A DNA stretch of 62,282 bases from CAZJAT01 sp964544145. GTDB taxonomy: Bacteria > Hydrothermota > 32-111. Shown in pieces: positions 34,263 to 43,110 of the stretch. The notes beneath the pieces were generated by a model. That model did not search any database. It was not told the DNA's origin and saw nothing but the letters and a program-made list of their open reading frames with translations. Where the stretch lies: positions 1-62,282 of the forward strand of contig CAZJAT010000010.1 in the NCBI GenBank assembly GCA_964544145.1, read 5' to 3'. A program made the translations under genes and the position numbers. Within the stretch, counting starts at the first letter, position 1. Each line of letters starts with the position of its first letter.

Positions 34263-35439
34263 TTCAGTACTCAGTAATAAACTGAGAAGCTTTCTTACAA
34301 CACTGGGTATTATAATTGGAGTAATGACAATAATTATTGTTGTTTCAATAATAGATGGTTTGGAAGCTCAGGTAATGAGTACATTCTCATCATTAGGTAC
34401 AAATGTTATATATGTACAGAGAAGAAGCTGGATAATGAGAGGTGCGAGTGATTGGAGAAAAACAAGGCAGAATTATGTTGATATGAATGATTATCAGAAA
34501 TTACTGGATCTATCAACAACAGCAGATGCTATAGGTATTTCATTAGATACATATAGAAATGTCAAATATAAAAATGAGACTTTGGAAATGATATCCATTT
34601 CAGGGATTTCATCATCAGCACAAGCAATTCAAAATTTTAATGTTGAAGTGGGTCTTCCCTTATCTAAGGAAGATATTGACAGAAAAAGTAATGTATGTCT
34701 TATTGGCAAGGATATCTCTGAGAATGTATTCAAGGGTGAGAATCCCATTGGTAAATGGCTTAATATTGATGGCAGGAATTATCTTGTGAAGGGAATATTG
34801 GAAGCAAAAGGTTCTGTATTCGGACAGTCACAGGATGAGATAATACTTATTCCATATACTGTTTATCTGAAGTATTATCCTGACGAAAGAAGACATATAA
34901 CCATATTGCTTTCCAGCATTCAGCCCTCAGAGACCATTGAGGAGGCAAGATGGGTAATGCGTATAAGCCATGGTCTGAAAGCAGATGAAGATGATGATTT
35001 TTCTATAAACACGCAAGATGCCCTGATGGAACAGTGGAAATCACTGACAACATCCATTTTCATGGTAATGATAGCGATTGGTTCACTATCACTCATTGTG
35101 GGCGGCATTGGCATTATGAATATAATGCTTGTATCTGTTTCGGAAAGGACAAGGGAGATTGGCATAAGGAAATCCATTGGCGCACGCAATAAAGAGATAT
35201 TATTGCAATTTCTCCTTGAATCAGTGGTTGTATCACTTGTTGGAGGGACACTGGGTATTATTGTAGGCGTGTCTATTGCTTTTCTCGTATCAAAGGTGGG
35301 ACATCTGCCTTTTGGAATGCAGATATGGTCAATTTTAACGGGTTTTCTCTTTTCAATAGGTGTGGGAATATTATTTGGCATATTCCCTGCCAGAAAGGCT
35401 GCAAAACTGGACCCTGTGGAGTGTTTACGTTATGAGTAA
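34222..35439 (+). CDS. ABC transporter permease, MacB type
   Basis: A 405-residue permease with one N-terminal helix (LRSFLTTLGIIIGVMTIIIV), a large periplasmic MacB-PCD domain and three C-terminal helices of the FtsX family (GGIGIMNIMLVSVSERTREI, RKSIGARNKEILLQF). This is the four-helix topology of MacB/LolC-type mechanotransmitters. It lacks a fused ATPase, which is encoded next. It overlaps the adaptor gene by 41 bases and the ATPase gene by eight. Confidence 0.93.
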   Translation: MIELLIESLRVSLDSVLSNKLRSFLTTLGIIIGVMTIIIVVSIIDGLEAQVMSTFSSLGTNVIYVQRRSWIMRGASDWRKTRQNYVDMNDYQKLLDLSTTADAIGISLDTYRNVKYKNETLEMISISGISSSAQAIQNFNVEVGLPLSKEDIDRKSNVCLIGKDISENVFKGENPIGKWLNIDGRNYLVKGILEAKGSVFGQSQDEIILIPYTVYLKYYPDERRHITILLSSIQPSETIEEARWVMRISHGLKADEDDDFSINTQDALMEQWKSLTTSIFMVMIAIGSLSLIVGGIGIMNIMLVSVSERTREIGIRKSIGARNKEILLQFLLESVVVSLVGGTLGIIVGVSIAFLVSKVGHLPFGMQIWSILTGFLFSIGVGILFGIFPARKAAKLDPVECLRYE

Positions 35440-36106
35440 TTATATTATTGAAATGAATAACCTTATCAAGGAATACCCATTTAAGGGCGGCGTTGTCCAT
35501 GCATTGAGGGGAATAAATTTCAAGGTGGAGCATGGCGAACTTATATCAATAATGGGACCCAGTGGTTCAGGTAAATCTACATTAATGAATATCATTGGCT
35601 GTCTGGACAGACAGACATCAGGCACATATATACTGAACAATACCGATGTCAACACATTGACTGATGATGAAAGAGCCGATGTACGGAAGGATACAATAGG
35701 ATTTATATTCCAGAGTTATAATCTGCTCCCCAAAACCTCGGCACTGCGCAATGTCGAAATGCCTATGATATATGCGAAATTAAACAGAAGAGAGCGCCTC
35801 AAGCGTTCAGCTGAACTCCTGGATATGGTGGGTCTGTCACATCGTATACATCATGTCCCCTCGGAGATGTCAGGCGGAGAAAGACAGCGTGTATCCATAG
35901 CCAGGTCATTAGCCAATAATCCGGCTTTCATACTGGCTGATGAGCCAACAGGCAATCTTGATTCACATATGTCTGAAGAGATAATGAGTATTCTGAAGGA
36001 TTTAAATAAACAGGGGAAAACAGTTATTATTGTAACTCATGAACATGAGATCGCCGAGCAGACAGGCAGGGTATTATACCTACGCGACGGCATCATCTCA
36101 GGATAA
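35432..36106 (+). CDS. ABC transporter ATPase, MacB/LolD type
   Basis: A 224-residue nucleotide-binding subunit. ATG 35432 is chosen over an upstream in-frame ATG at 35360, because the extension only shadows the permease and similarity starts at MSNYIIEMNNLIKEY. It has Walker A GPSGSGKSTLMN, Q-loop FQSYNLLP, signature MSGGERQRVSIARSLA, Walker B FILADEPTGNLD and switch His in VTHEHEIAE. It partners the preceding permease and closes the exporter operon. Confidence 0.95.
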   Translation: MSNYIIEMNNLIKEYPFKGGVVHALRGINFKVEHGELISIMGPSGSGKSTLMNIIGCLDRQTSGTYILNNTDVNTLTDDERADVRKDTIGFIFQSYNLLPKTSALRNVEMPMIYAKLNRRERLKRSAELLDMVGLSHRIHHVPSEMSGGERQRVSIARSLANNPAFILADEPTGNLDSHMSEEIMSILKDLNKQGKTVIIVTHEHEIAEQTGRVLYLRDGIISG

Positions 36107-36171
36107 GGCAGTTATACACATTTTTTTATGCATATATTTATTAATTTTTTTGTCAATAAATTTAAGGTATA

Positions 36172-36200
36172 TTGACAAAATGCTATATATTCTGTATATT
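36172..36200 (+). promoter_or_regulatory. strong sigma-70 promoter of the secreted protein gene
   Basis: TTGACA at 36172-36177, a 17-base spacer and TATATT at 36195-36200. The start would be near 36207, followed by an aaaggagg ribosome binding site and ATG 36226. Both elements suggest high expression. Confidence 0.7.
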
Positions 36201-36225
36201 TAAAATAATATTCAAAGGAGGATTC

Positions 36226-37749
36226 ATGAAGAGAATAGTGTTTTTTATTGTATTAATATCAATGATGAGCATCATTGTTTCAGCTGGTGAATGGATGGAC
36301 CCCTGCGACCCGTATGAGGGCCTTAATTTCAAATCACCAAATGATTTCAAGTGGGGTAATGATATTGAGGTATTGAGTGGCAATATGGGAGATTTTGCAT
36401 TTGCAACAGATTACAGGTCTGGAACAATATTTGCAATTGTCAATTCATATAATGCAGCAGCTCCTGATACCGTGACGGTTTACAGGTCATATGACAATGG
36501 CCTAACATGGAGCACTGGTGTCATTGGAGCACTCAATGGTAATGGGGAATTGCGTGAGCCTCAAATTTTTGTGACTGATAACGGCAAAGTCGCATGTTTT
36601 GTTAATTATGTTGAAACTGATGGAACCCAAAACCTATATTTAAGGGAATTCACTGATACATCACTTGCGGGTTCACATTTTGAACTGGTATCAATTGCAT
36701 CGGATACAGTTGAGACATTTGATGTTGATTATGCCGATAATTTCTATTATGTCACATATACACAGTATGATGGAGCAATTTATAATGTCATTGGTACAAC
36801 ATGTCATGAGGACAGCTCATCATGGACCAATCAAATTCAGCTTTTCGCAAATGCAGTACCTGATGAGGAAGCTAAGATAGCTGCTGGAGGCAATGGTTAT
36901 GCATATGTGGCATTTATTGAAGACAGAATGACTAATTCAGACACACTCAATATACGTGTGAAACGCACATATGATTATGGTAATTCATGGCAAAGTTCCA
37001 TTGCTGCAACTGATTTAACTGGTCAGGACATTTCAGATATTGATATTGCAGCTGCAAGGGGTTCATCCAAGACCGTTTGGATCAGTTGTCAATTCAATAG
37101 CTTTGAAAACTGGGGATATTATTATTCCACTGATTCATGTGCTAATACAACATATTCTCAAGTAGTAAGTATTGATAATGGATTTGAAGAGCATCTGGGC
37201 ACAATGGAGATACACCCCATTCACAATTGGGTTACATTGGCTTTCAAATCAGATTCCAGTAATATACATAATGTTGCATATGGTTATATAATGAATGGCA
37301 GCCCGACTACAGTAACGGATCTCAGACAGATCAATGATTATAATGCAACCAATACATATAGACCATTTGCCGGCAATATATTAGCAAATTCTGCAGTCAT
37401 GTATGCTGGTTGGGGCCCAACAAACCTTTACTTTGATACATATATTAACAATCTCGGTATTGAGGATATTATATCTGACAATCATCTAAGTGTATATGCA
37501 TCACCAGGATTCTTCACTGATTATACTGATATATGCTTCACACTGGACAATACAAGCAATGTGAGTATTGAAATCTACAATAGTATAGGACAGAGGGTGT
37601 GGAGTACAAATACAGTATTCAGCTCCGGATTTAACTCTGTAAGATGGAAAGGTACTGATAACAATGGCTCATCAGCACCGGAAGGTATATATTTCTTTAA
37701 AGTGAATGATGGTATAAGAACCGCTTCTGGTAAGATCACATTATTTTAA
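36226..37749 (+). CDS. secreted beta-propeller-like protein with T9SS-type C-terminus
   Basis: A 507-residue exported protein. ATG 36226 directly follows aaaggaggattc. An open extension to 36172 overlaps the promoter and is rejected. A signal peptide (residues 1-22) precedes sialidase/BNR-like repeats with Asp-box-like elements (YRSYDNGLTWS, KRTYDYGNSWQS, YYSTDSC). The last 80 residues form an Ig-like domain (VSIEIYNSIGQRVWS, FNSVRWKGTDNNG) ending APEGIYFFKVNDG and ASGKITLF, like the C-terminal sorting domain of type IX secretion substrates. It is transcribed alone, from a strong promoter to a strong terminator. The ligand or substrate is unknown. Confidence 0.8.
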   Translation: MKRIVFFIVLISMMSIIVSAGEWMDPCDPYEGLNFKSPNDFKWGNDIEVLSGNMGDFAFATDYRSGTIFAIVNSYNAAAPDTVTVYRSYDNGLTWSTGVIGALNGNGELREPQIFVTDNGKVACFVNYVETDGTQNLYLREFTDTSLAGSHFELVSIASDTVETFDVDYADNFYYVTYTQYDGAIYNVIGTTCHEDSSSWTNQIQLFANAVPDEEAKIAAGGNGYAYVAFIEDRMTNSDTLNIRVKRTYDYGNSWQSSIAATDLTGQDISDIDIAAARGSSKTVWISCQFNSFENWGYYYSTDSCANTTYSQVVSIDNGFEEHLGTMEIHPIHNWVTLAFKSDSSNIHNVAYGYIMNGSPTTVTDLRQINDYNATNTYRPFAGNILANSAVMYAGWGPTNLYFDTYINNLGIEDIISDNHLSVYASPGFFTDYTDICFTLDNTSNVSIEIYNSIGQRVWSTNTVFSSGFNSVRWKGTDNNGSSAPEGIYFFKVNDGIRTASGKITLF

Positions 37750-37760
37750 ATGTAAAATAA

Positions 37761-37787
37761 GTAATGAGGGGTAAATCCCCTCATTAC
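37761..37787. terminator. bidirectional terminator between convergent genes
   Basis: An 11-bp perfect stem (gtaatgagggg with cccctcattac) closes a five-base loop, followed on the plus strand by ctctttt. The stop codon of the minus-strand gene lies inside the stem. Confidence 0.75.
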
Positions 37788-38152
37788 CTCTTTTCAAATC
37801 GTACAATACTATCCTCTAATGTTATATATATATTACAATTCTCATCATTTTTCTTCACCCCAATCTTGTAGAAACATTCCTTCTCATTATTTGTGTCAAT
37901 CAATCGTATATCAAATTGCCCTGCTTTGTTCACATACAATTTCTCTATATGTTCTTCATGCATATTGAGATTATGTATTACAGTCATATTGCCGGCAAAT
38001 ATCAGTTCAATCCTCTTATATTTTATATCAGAATTATTAATCACATGTATTGTTGTATTATTATTATTATTATTATTTCCAATCATAACAGCATATATGA
38101 CAATGACAATAAGAGCTATTGCAAATGGATATAATTTCCTTTTAAAAATCAT
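37784..38152 (-). CDS. small membrane-anchored protein with poly-Asn tract (unrecognised)
   Basis: A 122-residue protein. Residues 1-24 form one membrane segment (KRKLYPFAIALIVIVIYAVM), followed by seven consecutive Asn encoded by an AAT microsatellite, then an about 90-residue beta-rich domain (IHVINNSDIKYKRIELIF, ECFYKIGVKK). I do not recognise the domain. There is no clear ribosome binding site before ATG 38152. It is monocistronic and converges on the secreted protein gene. It could be a real envelope protein. Confidence 0.5.
   Translation of the reverse strand: MIFKRKLYPFAIALIVIVIYAVMIGNNNNNNNTTIHVINNSDIKYKRIELIFAGNMTVIHNLNMHEEHIEKLYVNKAGQFDIRLIDTNNEKECFYKIGVKKNDENCNIYITLEDSIVRFEKR
38057..38077. 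repeat. ATT trinucleotide microsatellite
   Basis: Seven consecutive ATT units on the plus strand, read as seven AAT codons (Asn) in the minus-strand gene. They lie just after its membrane segment. Confidence 0.9.
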
Positions 38153-38266
38153 AATATTATAATATCAAATCACTACTTTGTGTCAATCAATTCCAATGCA
38201 GAATTTACTTTTTGTACTTGAATATTAAAAACATACTATTTCAGATATCAAGCTATCCCCCCACTA

Positions 38267-38294
38267 TTGACTATGAATATATATCATTTATAAT
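38267..38294 (+). promoter_or_regulatory. predicted leaderless promoter of the glmM operon
   Basis: TTGACT at 38267-38272, a 16-base spacer and TATAAT at 38289-38294. The glmM-like ATG starts nine bases after the -10 hexamer and no ribosome binding site is present, so transcription would begin at about the start codon. Confidence 0.5.
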
Positions 38295-38302
38295 AAATAA
38301 TT

Positions 38303-39637
38303 ATGACATTAATACGAAGTGTTTCTGGAATCAGGGGTATATCTGGAAAGGATTTAACACCTGAACATATAATACATTTTGCCGGGATGTTCGGCTCATT
38401 GCTGAATAAAGGTAATGTAATAAGCGGACGCGACACACGTTTAACAGGCAATATCTTTGAGCAGCTGTTTGCAAACACACTCGGTTATATGGGTATAAAT
38501 ACAATATCATGCGGCATTGTGCCTACACCTACTGTTCTGTTTCTGGTTTCAAAATATAGAAGCGCAGGTGGTTTTATTATCACTGCAAGTCATAATCCAC
38601 CTGAATATAATGGTATTAAATTAGTATCCGGTAAAGGGAAATTCCTCAATTCCAAAGAATATACGCTATTCAATTCATTTGAAAATATTGAGCCTGTGTT
38701 ATCAAAATCAATGGGAAACTTCAGAGTAGATGAAAATCTCTACAGAGAACATATTGATGCTGTACTGAATCATGATTTTATCAATGCTTCAATAATAAAA
38801 AATCGAAAACCCCGCATTGTATTTGACGGAGGTAATGGAGGAGGCTCAATTGTCATATCGGAAATGCTCACCGCGCTCGGAGCTGAACTTATTACGATAA
38901 ACACCAGAACTGATTCCAAATTTACAAGAGCATTGGAACCCATACCCGCGCATCTTTCAGAATTGGAGAAAACAGTTAAGCATCATAATGCAGATCTCGG
39001 ATTGGCGACAGATGGTGATGGAGACAGAATAGCTGTCGTAACGCCACGTAGAGGATGTATATCAGAGGAATATACAATAGCACTGACTGCAGATTATGTT
39101 GCCAATAAATATTCAGGTGACAGTGTAGTTATAAATCAATCATCAAGTGCAATGCTTGAGATTCTGGGAAAACGCAATAATTATTCTGTTTTCAGAGCGC
39201 CTGTGGGAGAAGCTAATGTTGTTGACAGTATAATAGCTCATAACTCAATTATAGGAGGAGAAGGAAACGGAGGAGTTATTTTACCATCTATCAATAAAAC
39301 AAGAGATGCTCTTATTGCATCATCACTCCTTCTAATGCTTATCTCCGAATCATCATCAGATATTGATACTATTATTGATAAATTCCCCTTACTTTATATG
39401 AGAAAAGAGAAATATGATTTGGATAATGCTGATATTCTGAAGAAAGTTAAGGAATTGTATAGCGATTATGAGTATACCGATTCTGACGGGCTTCGTTTCA
39501 GCATGGAAAACGGGTTCATGCATATACGAAAATCAGGGACAGAACCCATTCTCAGGGTAATCGGCGAATTTGACTCGCAGGATAGATTGGAAAAAGAATT
39601 CTCAATATTAAAAAGGATTATAGAATGTGCGGAATAA
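38303..39637 (+). CDS. glmM: phosphoglucosamine/phosphohexose mutase (GlmM-like)
   Basis: A 444-residue alpha-D-phosphohexomutase. It has the phosphoserine loop ITASHNPPEYNGIKLVS, the metal loop LATDGDGDRIAVV, the sugar loop GEGNGGVI and the phosphate loop HIRKSGTEPILRVIGE. Phosphomannomutases and phosphoglucomutases share these. The adjacent glmS favours conversion of glucosamine-6-phosphate to glucosamine-1-phosphate for UDP-GlcNAc. The gene overlaps glmS by 13 bases. Confidence 0.88.
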   Translation: MTLIRSVSGIRGISGKDLTPEHIIHFAGMFGSLLNKGNVISGRDTRLTGNIFEQLFANTLGYMGINTISCGIVPTPTVLFLVSKYRSAGGFIITASHNPPEYNGIKLVSGKGKFLNSKEYTLFNSFENIEPVLSKSMGNFRVDENLYREHIDAVLNHDFINASIIKNRKPRIVFDGGNGGGSIVISEMLTALGAELITINTRTDSKFTRALEPIPAHLSELEKTVKHHNADLGLATDGDGDRIAVVTPRRGCISEEYTIALTADYVANKYSGDSVVINQSSSAMLEILGKRNNYSVFRAPVGEANVVDSIIAHNSIIGGEGNGGVILPSINKTRDALIASSLLLMLISESSSDIDTIIDKFPLLYMRKEKYDLDNADILKKVKELYSDYEYTDSDGLRFSMENGFMHIRKSGTEPILRVIGEFDSQDRLEKEFSILKRIIECAE

Positions 39638-41460
39638 TCGGATATATCGGTAAAAAGGAAAGTCTCAATATATTGATGGAAGGTCTTAAACGAATGGAAT
39701 ACCGCGGATATGACTCAGCAGGGATATCATTGCTCTGTGAAAACAATGAGATTCTGACGATTAAAAAGAAAGGTAATATTTCCATTCTATCTGAAAATAT
39801 CAGGAATATTGACTGTAAATCAAATATAGGCATTGCTCACACAAGATGGGCGACTCACGGGGAACCAAGTGATATCAATGCTCACCCACATAGTGACTGC
39901 AAGAATAGGATATCTATTGTACATAATGGCATTGTAGAGAATTTCAAACCTTTAAAGAATTATCTGGAATCAAAGGGGCATAAATTTATTTCCGAAACTG
40001 ATACAGAAATCATTGCACATTTGATTGAGGAATTCCTTGAGGATAATGATTTACTCACAGCTGTAACAAAATCACTGCGTAAAATAACAGGAACATTCGG
40101 TTTAATGGTTATTTCAAAGGATAATCCTGACCGTATTATTGCAGCCAGAATGGGCAGTCCCCTTGTGATAGGTAAATCTGATGGCCAGATGATTATTGCC
40201 TCAGATGCAAGTGCTATTATTGCTCATACAAATCAAGTTATGTATCTGGAAGACGGTGAAATTGCGGAGATATTTACTAATGATATAAATATAAAAAATA
40301 TTTACAGCAATAATATCACTGATACAAAATTTACTGAGATAGATATGACACTTGAACAAATTGAAAAAGGCGGATTTGAACACTTCATGCTCAAAGAAAT
40401 TTATGAACAGCCTGAAGCAATTAAAAATACAATCAGGGGTAGACTTGATAAAGCAAATGGCACTGTCCGCCTGAATGGAATAAAAAATCATATTGATAAA
40501 CTCGCTTATGCTGAACGCATAATTATAACGGCATGCGGGACATCATGGCATGCTGCGCTGATCGGCAAATACCTGATTGAACATTTTACAGAAATTCCGG
40601 TAGAAGTGGATTATGCATCAGAATTCAGATATCGCAACCCCATTGTAAATAAAAATACAGTTGTAATTGCAATCTCTCAATCAGGAGAAACTGCTGATAC
40701 ACTTGCTGCAATTAATGAAGCAAAAAGAAAGAATGCCACTGTTCTGGGTATATGCAATGTAATCGGTTCAACTATTGCACGTATCACAGATGGAGGCATA
40801 TATATGCATGCCGGTCCTGAGATAGGTGTTGCATCTACAAAAGCATTCACTTCCCAGGTCACTGTTTTGCTTATGATTGCAATACTGCTTGGAAGAAAAC
40901 ATCACATGAGCTTTGATGAAGGTCTTAGAATCATCAATGAGATAGAAACACTGCCATCCAAGATTGAGGATATTCTGAAAAGCAGAGGTTATATAAAAAA
41001 ACTTTCCAAACGGCTTTACAAACACACTAATTTTCTCTATTTAGGAAGAGGTTTCAATTATCCTACAGCATTAGAGGGCGCATTAAAACTGAAAGAGATA
41101 TCTTACATTCATGCTGAGGGTTATCCTGCTGCCGAGATGAAACATGGACCCATAGCGCTTATTGATGAAAATATGCCCGCTTTGACTATTGCATTAAAGG
41201 ATAGTATATATGATAAGGTTATTACAAATATAAAGGAAATCAAGGCAAGGAAAGGACATGTGATTGCCATTGCCACAAGAGGCGATGAAGATATCAAGGA
41301 TATGCTGAAAGATGTGATATATATACCTGATACAATTGAATTTCTGACCCCCATTCTTTCTGTCATTCCACTACAGATTCTGGCTTACGAAATAGCCGTT
41401 CTGAGAAAGCTGGATGTTGATAAACCAAGGAACCTTGCAAAATCGGTTACAGTTGAATGA
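39625..41460 (+). CDS. glmS: glutamine-fructose-6-phosphate aminotransferase GlmS
   Basis: Makes glucosamine-6-phosphate from fructose-6-phosphate and glutamine. The 611-residue enzyme begins MCGIIGYIGKK with the Cys nucleophile after Met removal, and has MEYRGYDSAGI and the HTRWATHGEPSDINAHPH glutaminase segment. It then has two SIS domains (ACGTSWHAALIGKYLIE, ISQSGETADTLAAI, GPEIGVASTKAFTSQ) and a C-terminal DKPRNLAKSVTVE. No glmS ribozyme is possible upstream because the start lies within glmM. A second GlmS-like protein is encoded at 45530-47335. Confidence 0.95.
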   Translation: MCGIIGYIGKKESLNILMEGLKRMEYRGYDSAGISLLCENNEILTIKKKGNISILSENIRNIDCKSNIGIAHTRWATHGEPSDINAHPHSDCKNRISIVHNGIVENFKPLKNYLESKGHKFISETDTEIIAHLIEEFLEDNDLLTAVTKSLRKITGTFGLMVISKDNPDRIIAARMGSPLVIGKSDGQMIIASDASAIIAHTNQVMYLEDGEIAEIFTNDINIKNIYSNNITDTKFTEIDMTLEQIEKGGFEHFMLKEIYEQPEAIKNTIRGRLDKANGTVRLNGIKNHIDKLAYAERIIITACGTSWHAALIGKYLIEHFTEIPVEVDYASEFRYRNPIVNKNTVVIAISQSGETADTLAAINEAKRKNATVLGICNVIGSTIARITDGGIYMHAGPEIGVASTKAFTSQVTVLLMIAILLGRKHHMSFDEGLRIINEIETLPSKIEDILKSRGYIKKLSKRLYKHTNFLYLGRGFNYPTALEGALKLKEISYIHAEGYPAAEMKHGPIALIDENMPALTIALKDSIYDKVITNIKEIKARKGHVIAIATRGDEDIKDMLKDVIYIPDTIEFLTPILSVIPLQILAYEIAVLRKLDVDKPRNLAKSVTVE

Positions 41461-42116
41461 AGAATATCACAATAGTATTTGCCGCATTGCTTATATGCTC
41501 TCTATTGTCAGCCGGAAGTAAGCAGGAATTATCTGATTATTACACATCAATTGAATATAAATTGATTACTAATATTAAATCTATTTCAATTTCACAGACC
41601 GCAGAACTCTATGCAGAATTGATTAATCTAAGCATCACATCAGATATTATTGATTATATTGACTCTGCAATTATTCATTCAGAAATAATTGAATATAATA
41701 ATGATACATTAGATGCCTCAATTAAAATGATTACAAATGAGAGAACTGTCTATTCAGACAAAGATATCTTCTCAACAGGAATTTCAGAATACACTATGGA
41801 ATCCTTTAATATGTATTCAGGTCATAATCTCAACAATCTTCTTTCAGACAGTATTATTATAAATAAACATTTAAATGGCTCATTAACACTGCACAATATA
41901 AACAGCAGGAATTTTATTGACAGCATACTTCTAAATTCAGACAAAATGCCTGTGAGAATATCAAGCAACACATATCTGGGTAATGTCAATATTGAGATAA
42001 ATAATTATATCAGCTATTTCGGATATCTATTCATTCCTGATGATATTAATGTATATCTCAATGATAAATTATTTATGACTATAGAAACGGAAAAGGTGAA
42101 GGTGGAATTAAAATGA
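41457..42116 (+). CDS. exported protein of unknown function
   Basis: A 219-residue protein with a signal peptide (MKNITIVFAALLICSLLSAG). The rest is rich in Ser, Asn, Ile and Asp and probably beta-structured after a helical N-terminal third. A LolA/outer-membrane lipoprotein carrier-like fold is conceivable from size and pattern (ISISQTAELYAELINLS), but I do not see a decisive motif. It overlaps glmS by four bases and the small Cys-protein gene by four, so it is translated with both. Confidence 0.7.
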   Translation: MKNITIVFAALLICSLLSAGSKQELSDYYTSIEYKLITNIKSISISQTAELYAELINLSITSDIIDYIDSAIIHSEIIEYNNDTLDASIKMITNERTVYSDKDIFSTGISEYTMESFNMYSGHNLNNLLSDSIIINKHLNGSLTLHNINSRNFIDSILLNSDKMPVRISSNTYLGNVNIEINNYISYFGYLFIPDDINVYLNDKLFMTIETEKVKVELK

Positions 42117-42250
42117 AAAGGAAATTAATGATATTCTTTTTCCTTATTATATTTATTGCATTTATTATATACGGTATTATCAAAGGTGATCTTAATTATA
42201 TAAAGGGCTTTGGAATCTTTCTCTGCCTTGACTGCATAGGGATATCATGA
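42113..42250 (+). CDS. 45-aa membrane peptide with CLDC motif
   Basis: A 45-codon frame whose ATG overlaps the previous stop (ATGA at 42113-42116) and whose stop overlaps the next start (ATGA at 42247-42250). It fills the gap between its neighbours exactly. The product has a basic start (MKRKLM), one hydrophobic helix, a short polar stretch (GDLNYIKGFG) and an end FLCLDCIGIS. The paired cysteines could bind metal or form a disulfide. The next gene encodes a membrane polyferredoxin, so a small electron-transfer subunit is a reasonable inference. Confidence 0.7.
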   Translation: MKRKLMIFFFLIIFIAFIIYGIIKGDLNYIKGFGIFLCLDCIGIS

Positions 42251-43104
42251 TAAGAAGAATTGTTCAAACCATTTCAATGATTGTTATTAACAGTTATCCC
42301 GGCATCAAACCTGGTGCAGGTAAATTCCTCTACCAGGGAAATCTTAAACAAATATGTGTGCCTATACTCAACTGCTATTCATGTCCTCTAGCTTGGGGCA
42401 GCTGTCCCATAGGTTCTGTACAACAATCTCTGAAAGTGGGTATAATTCCTTTATTTGCTGCCGGTTTTTTCGGAGCAATCGGGATACTTACCGGCCGGCT
42501 GGTATGCGGATGGTTATGTCCATTCGGTTTTCTGCAGGAAATACTTTTTAAGATAAAAACCGTTAAATTGAGACTGCCAACATGGACAAGATATATCAAG
42601 TATGCAGTTCTTATGTTGACCATAATTGTCCCCATTTTCCTGCATCAACCTTTTTTCTGCAAATTCATATGTCCATCAGGAACGTTAGGAGCTTCTATTT
42701 GGCAAATACTGATGCAGCCTATGCTTATTGAATCAATTGGATTTTATTTCACATTGAAATATCTGTTTCTTTTTATTTTTATTTCAGGTTCAATAACATT
42801 CAAAAGGTTTTTCTGTGTTACACTATGTCCCATTGGAGCTATATACGGTTTATTCAACAAAATAAGTCTATTGAGAATGAAAACAGATATGAATAAATGC
42901 ACTGAATGTGAACAATGCAGACTCAATTGTCCAATGGATATATCAATATATAAAAACAGCAATCACTTCGACTGTATCAGATGTTTTAAATGTATATCAG
43001 TATGCCCGCACAATGCAGTGACAAACAACATACCCATTAAATCAAAAAAGGCTGCAAATACATTGAATCCATGTGAAAATATTTCTGAAATTGATATTCA
43101 ATAA
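42247..43104 (+). CDS. membrane polyferredoxin, NapH/NosR-C type
   Basis: A 285-residue 4Fe-4S membrane protein. It has four or five transmembrane helices with Cys motifs between them: NCYSCPLAWGSCPIG, CGWLCPFGFLQE, CKFICPSGTLG and CVTLCPIGAIYG. These are followed by two classic ferredoxin motifs (CTECEQCRLNCPMD and CIRCFKCISVCPH). NapH/NosR-like proteins pass electrons across or along the membrane to periplasmic partners. The two genes upstream, one exported and one a small Cys peptide, are candidate partners. Confidence 0.88.
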   Translation: MIRRIVQTISMIVINSYPGIKPGAGKFLYQGNLKQICVPILNCYSCPLAWGSCPIGSVQQSLKVGIIPLFAAGFFGAIGILTGRLVCGWLCPFGFLQEILFKIKTVKLRLPTWTRYIKYAVLMLTIIVPIFLHQPFFCKFICPSGTLGASIWQILMQPMLIESIGFYFTLKYLFLFIFISGSITFKRFFCVTLCPIGAIYGLFNKISLLRMKTDMNKCTECEQCRLNCPMDISIYKNSNHFDCIRCFKCISVCPHNAVTNNIPIKSKKAANTLNPCENISEIDIQ

Positions 43105-43110
43105 CAGGTT

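Noticed and set aside
39400..39625. glmS ribozyme or riboswitch before glmS
   Set aside because: glmS starts within glmM, so there is no leader in which such an element could lie.
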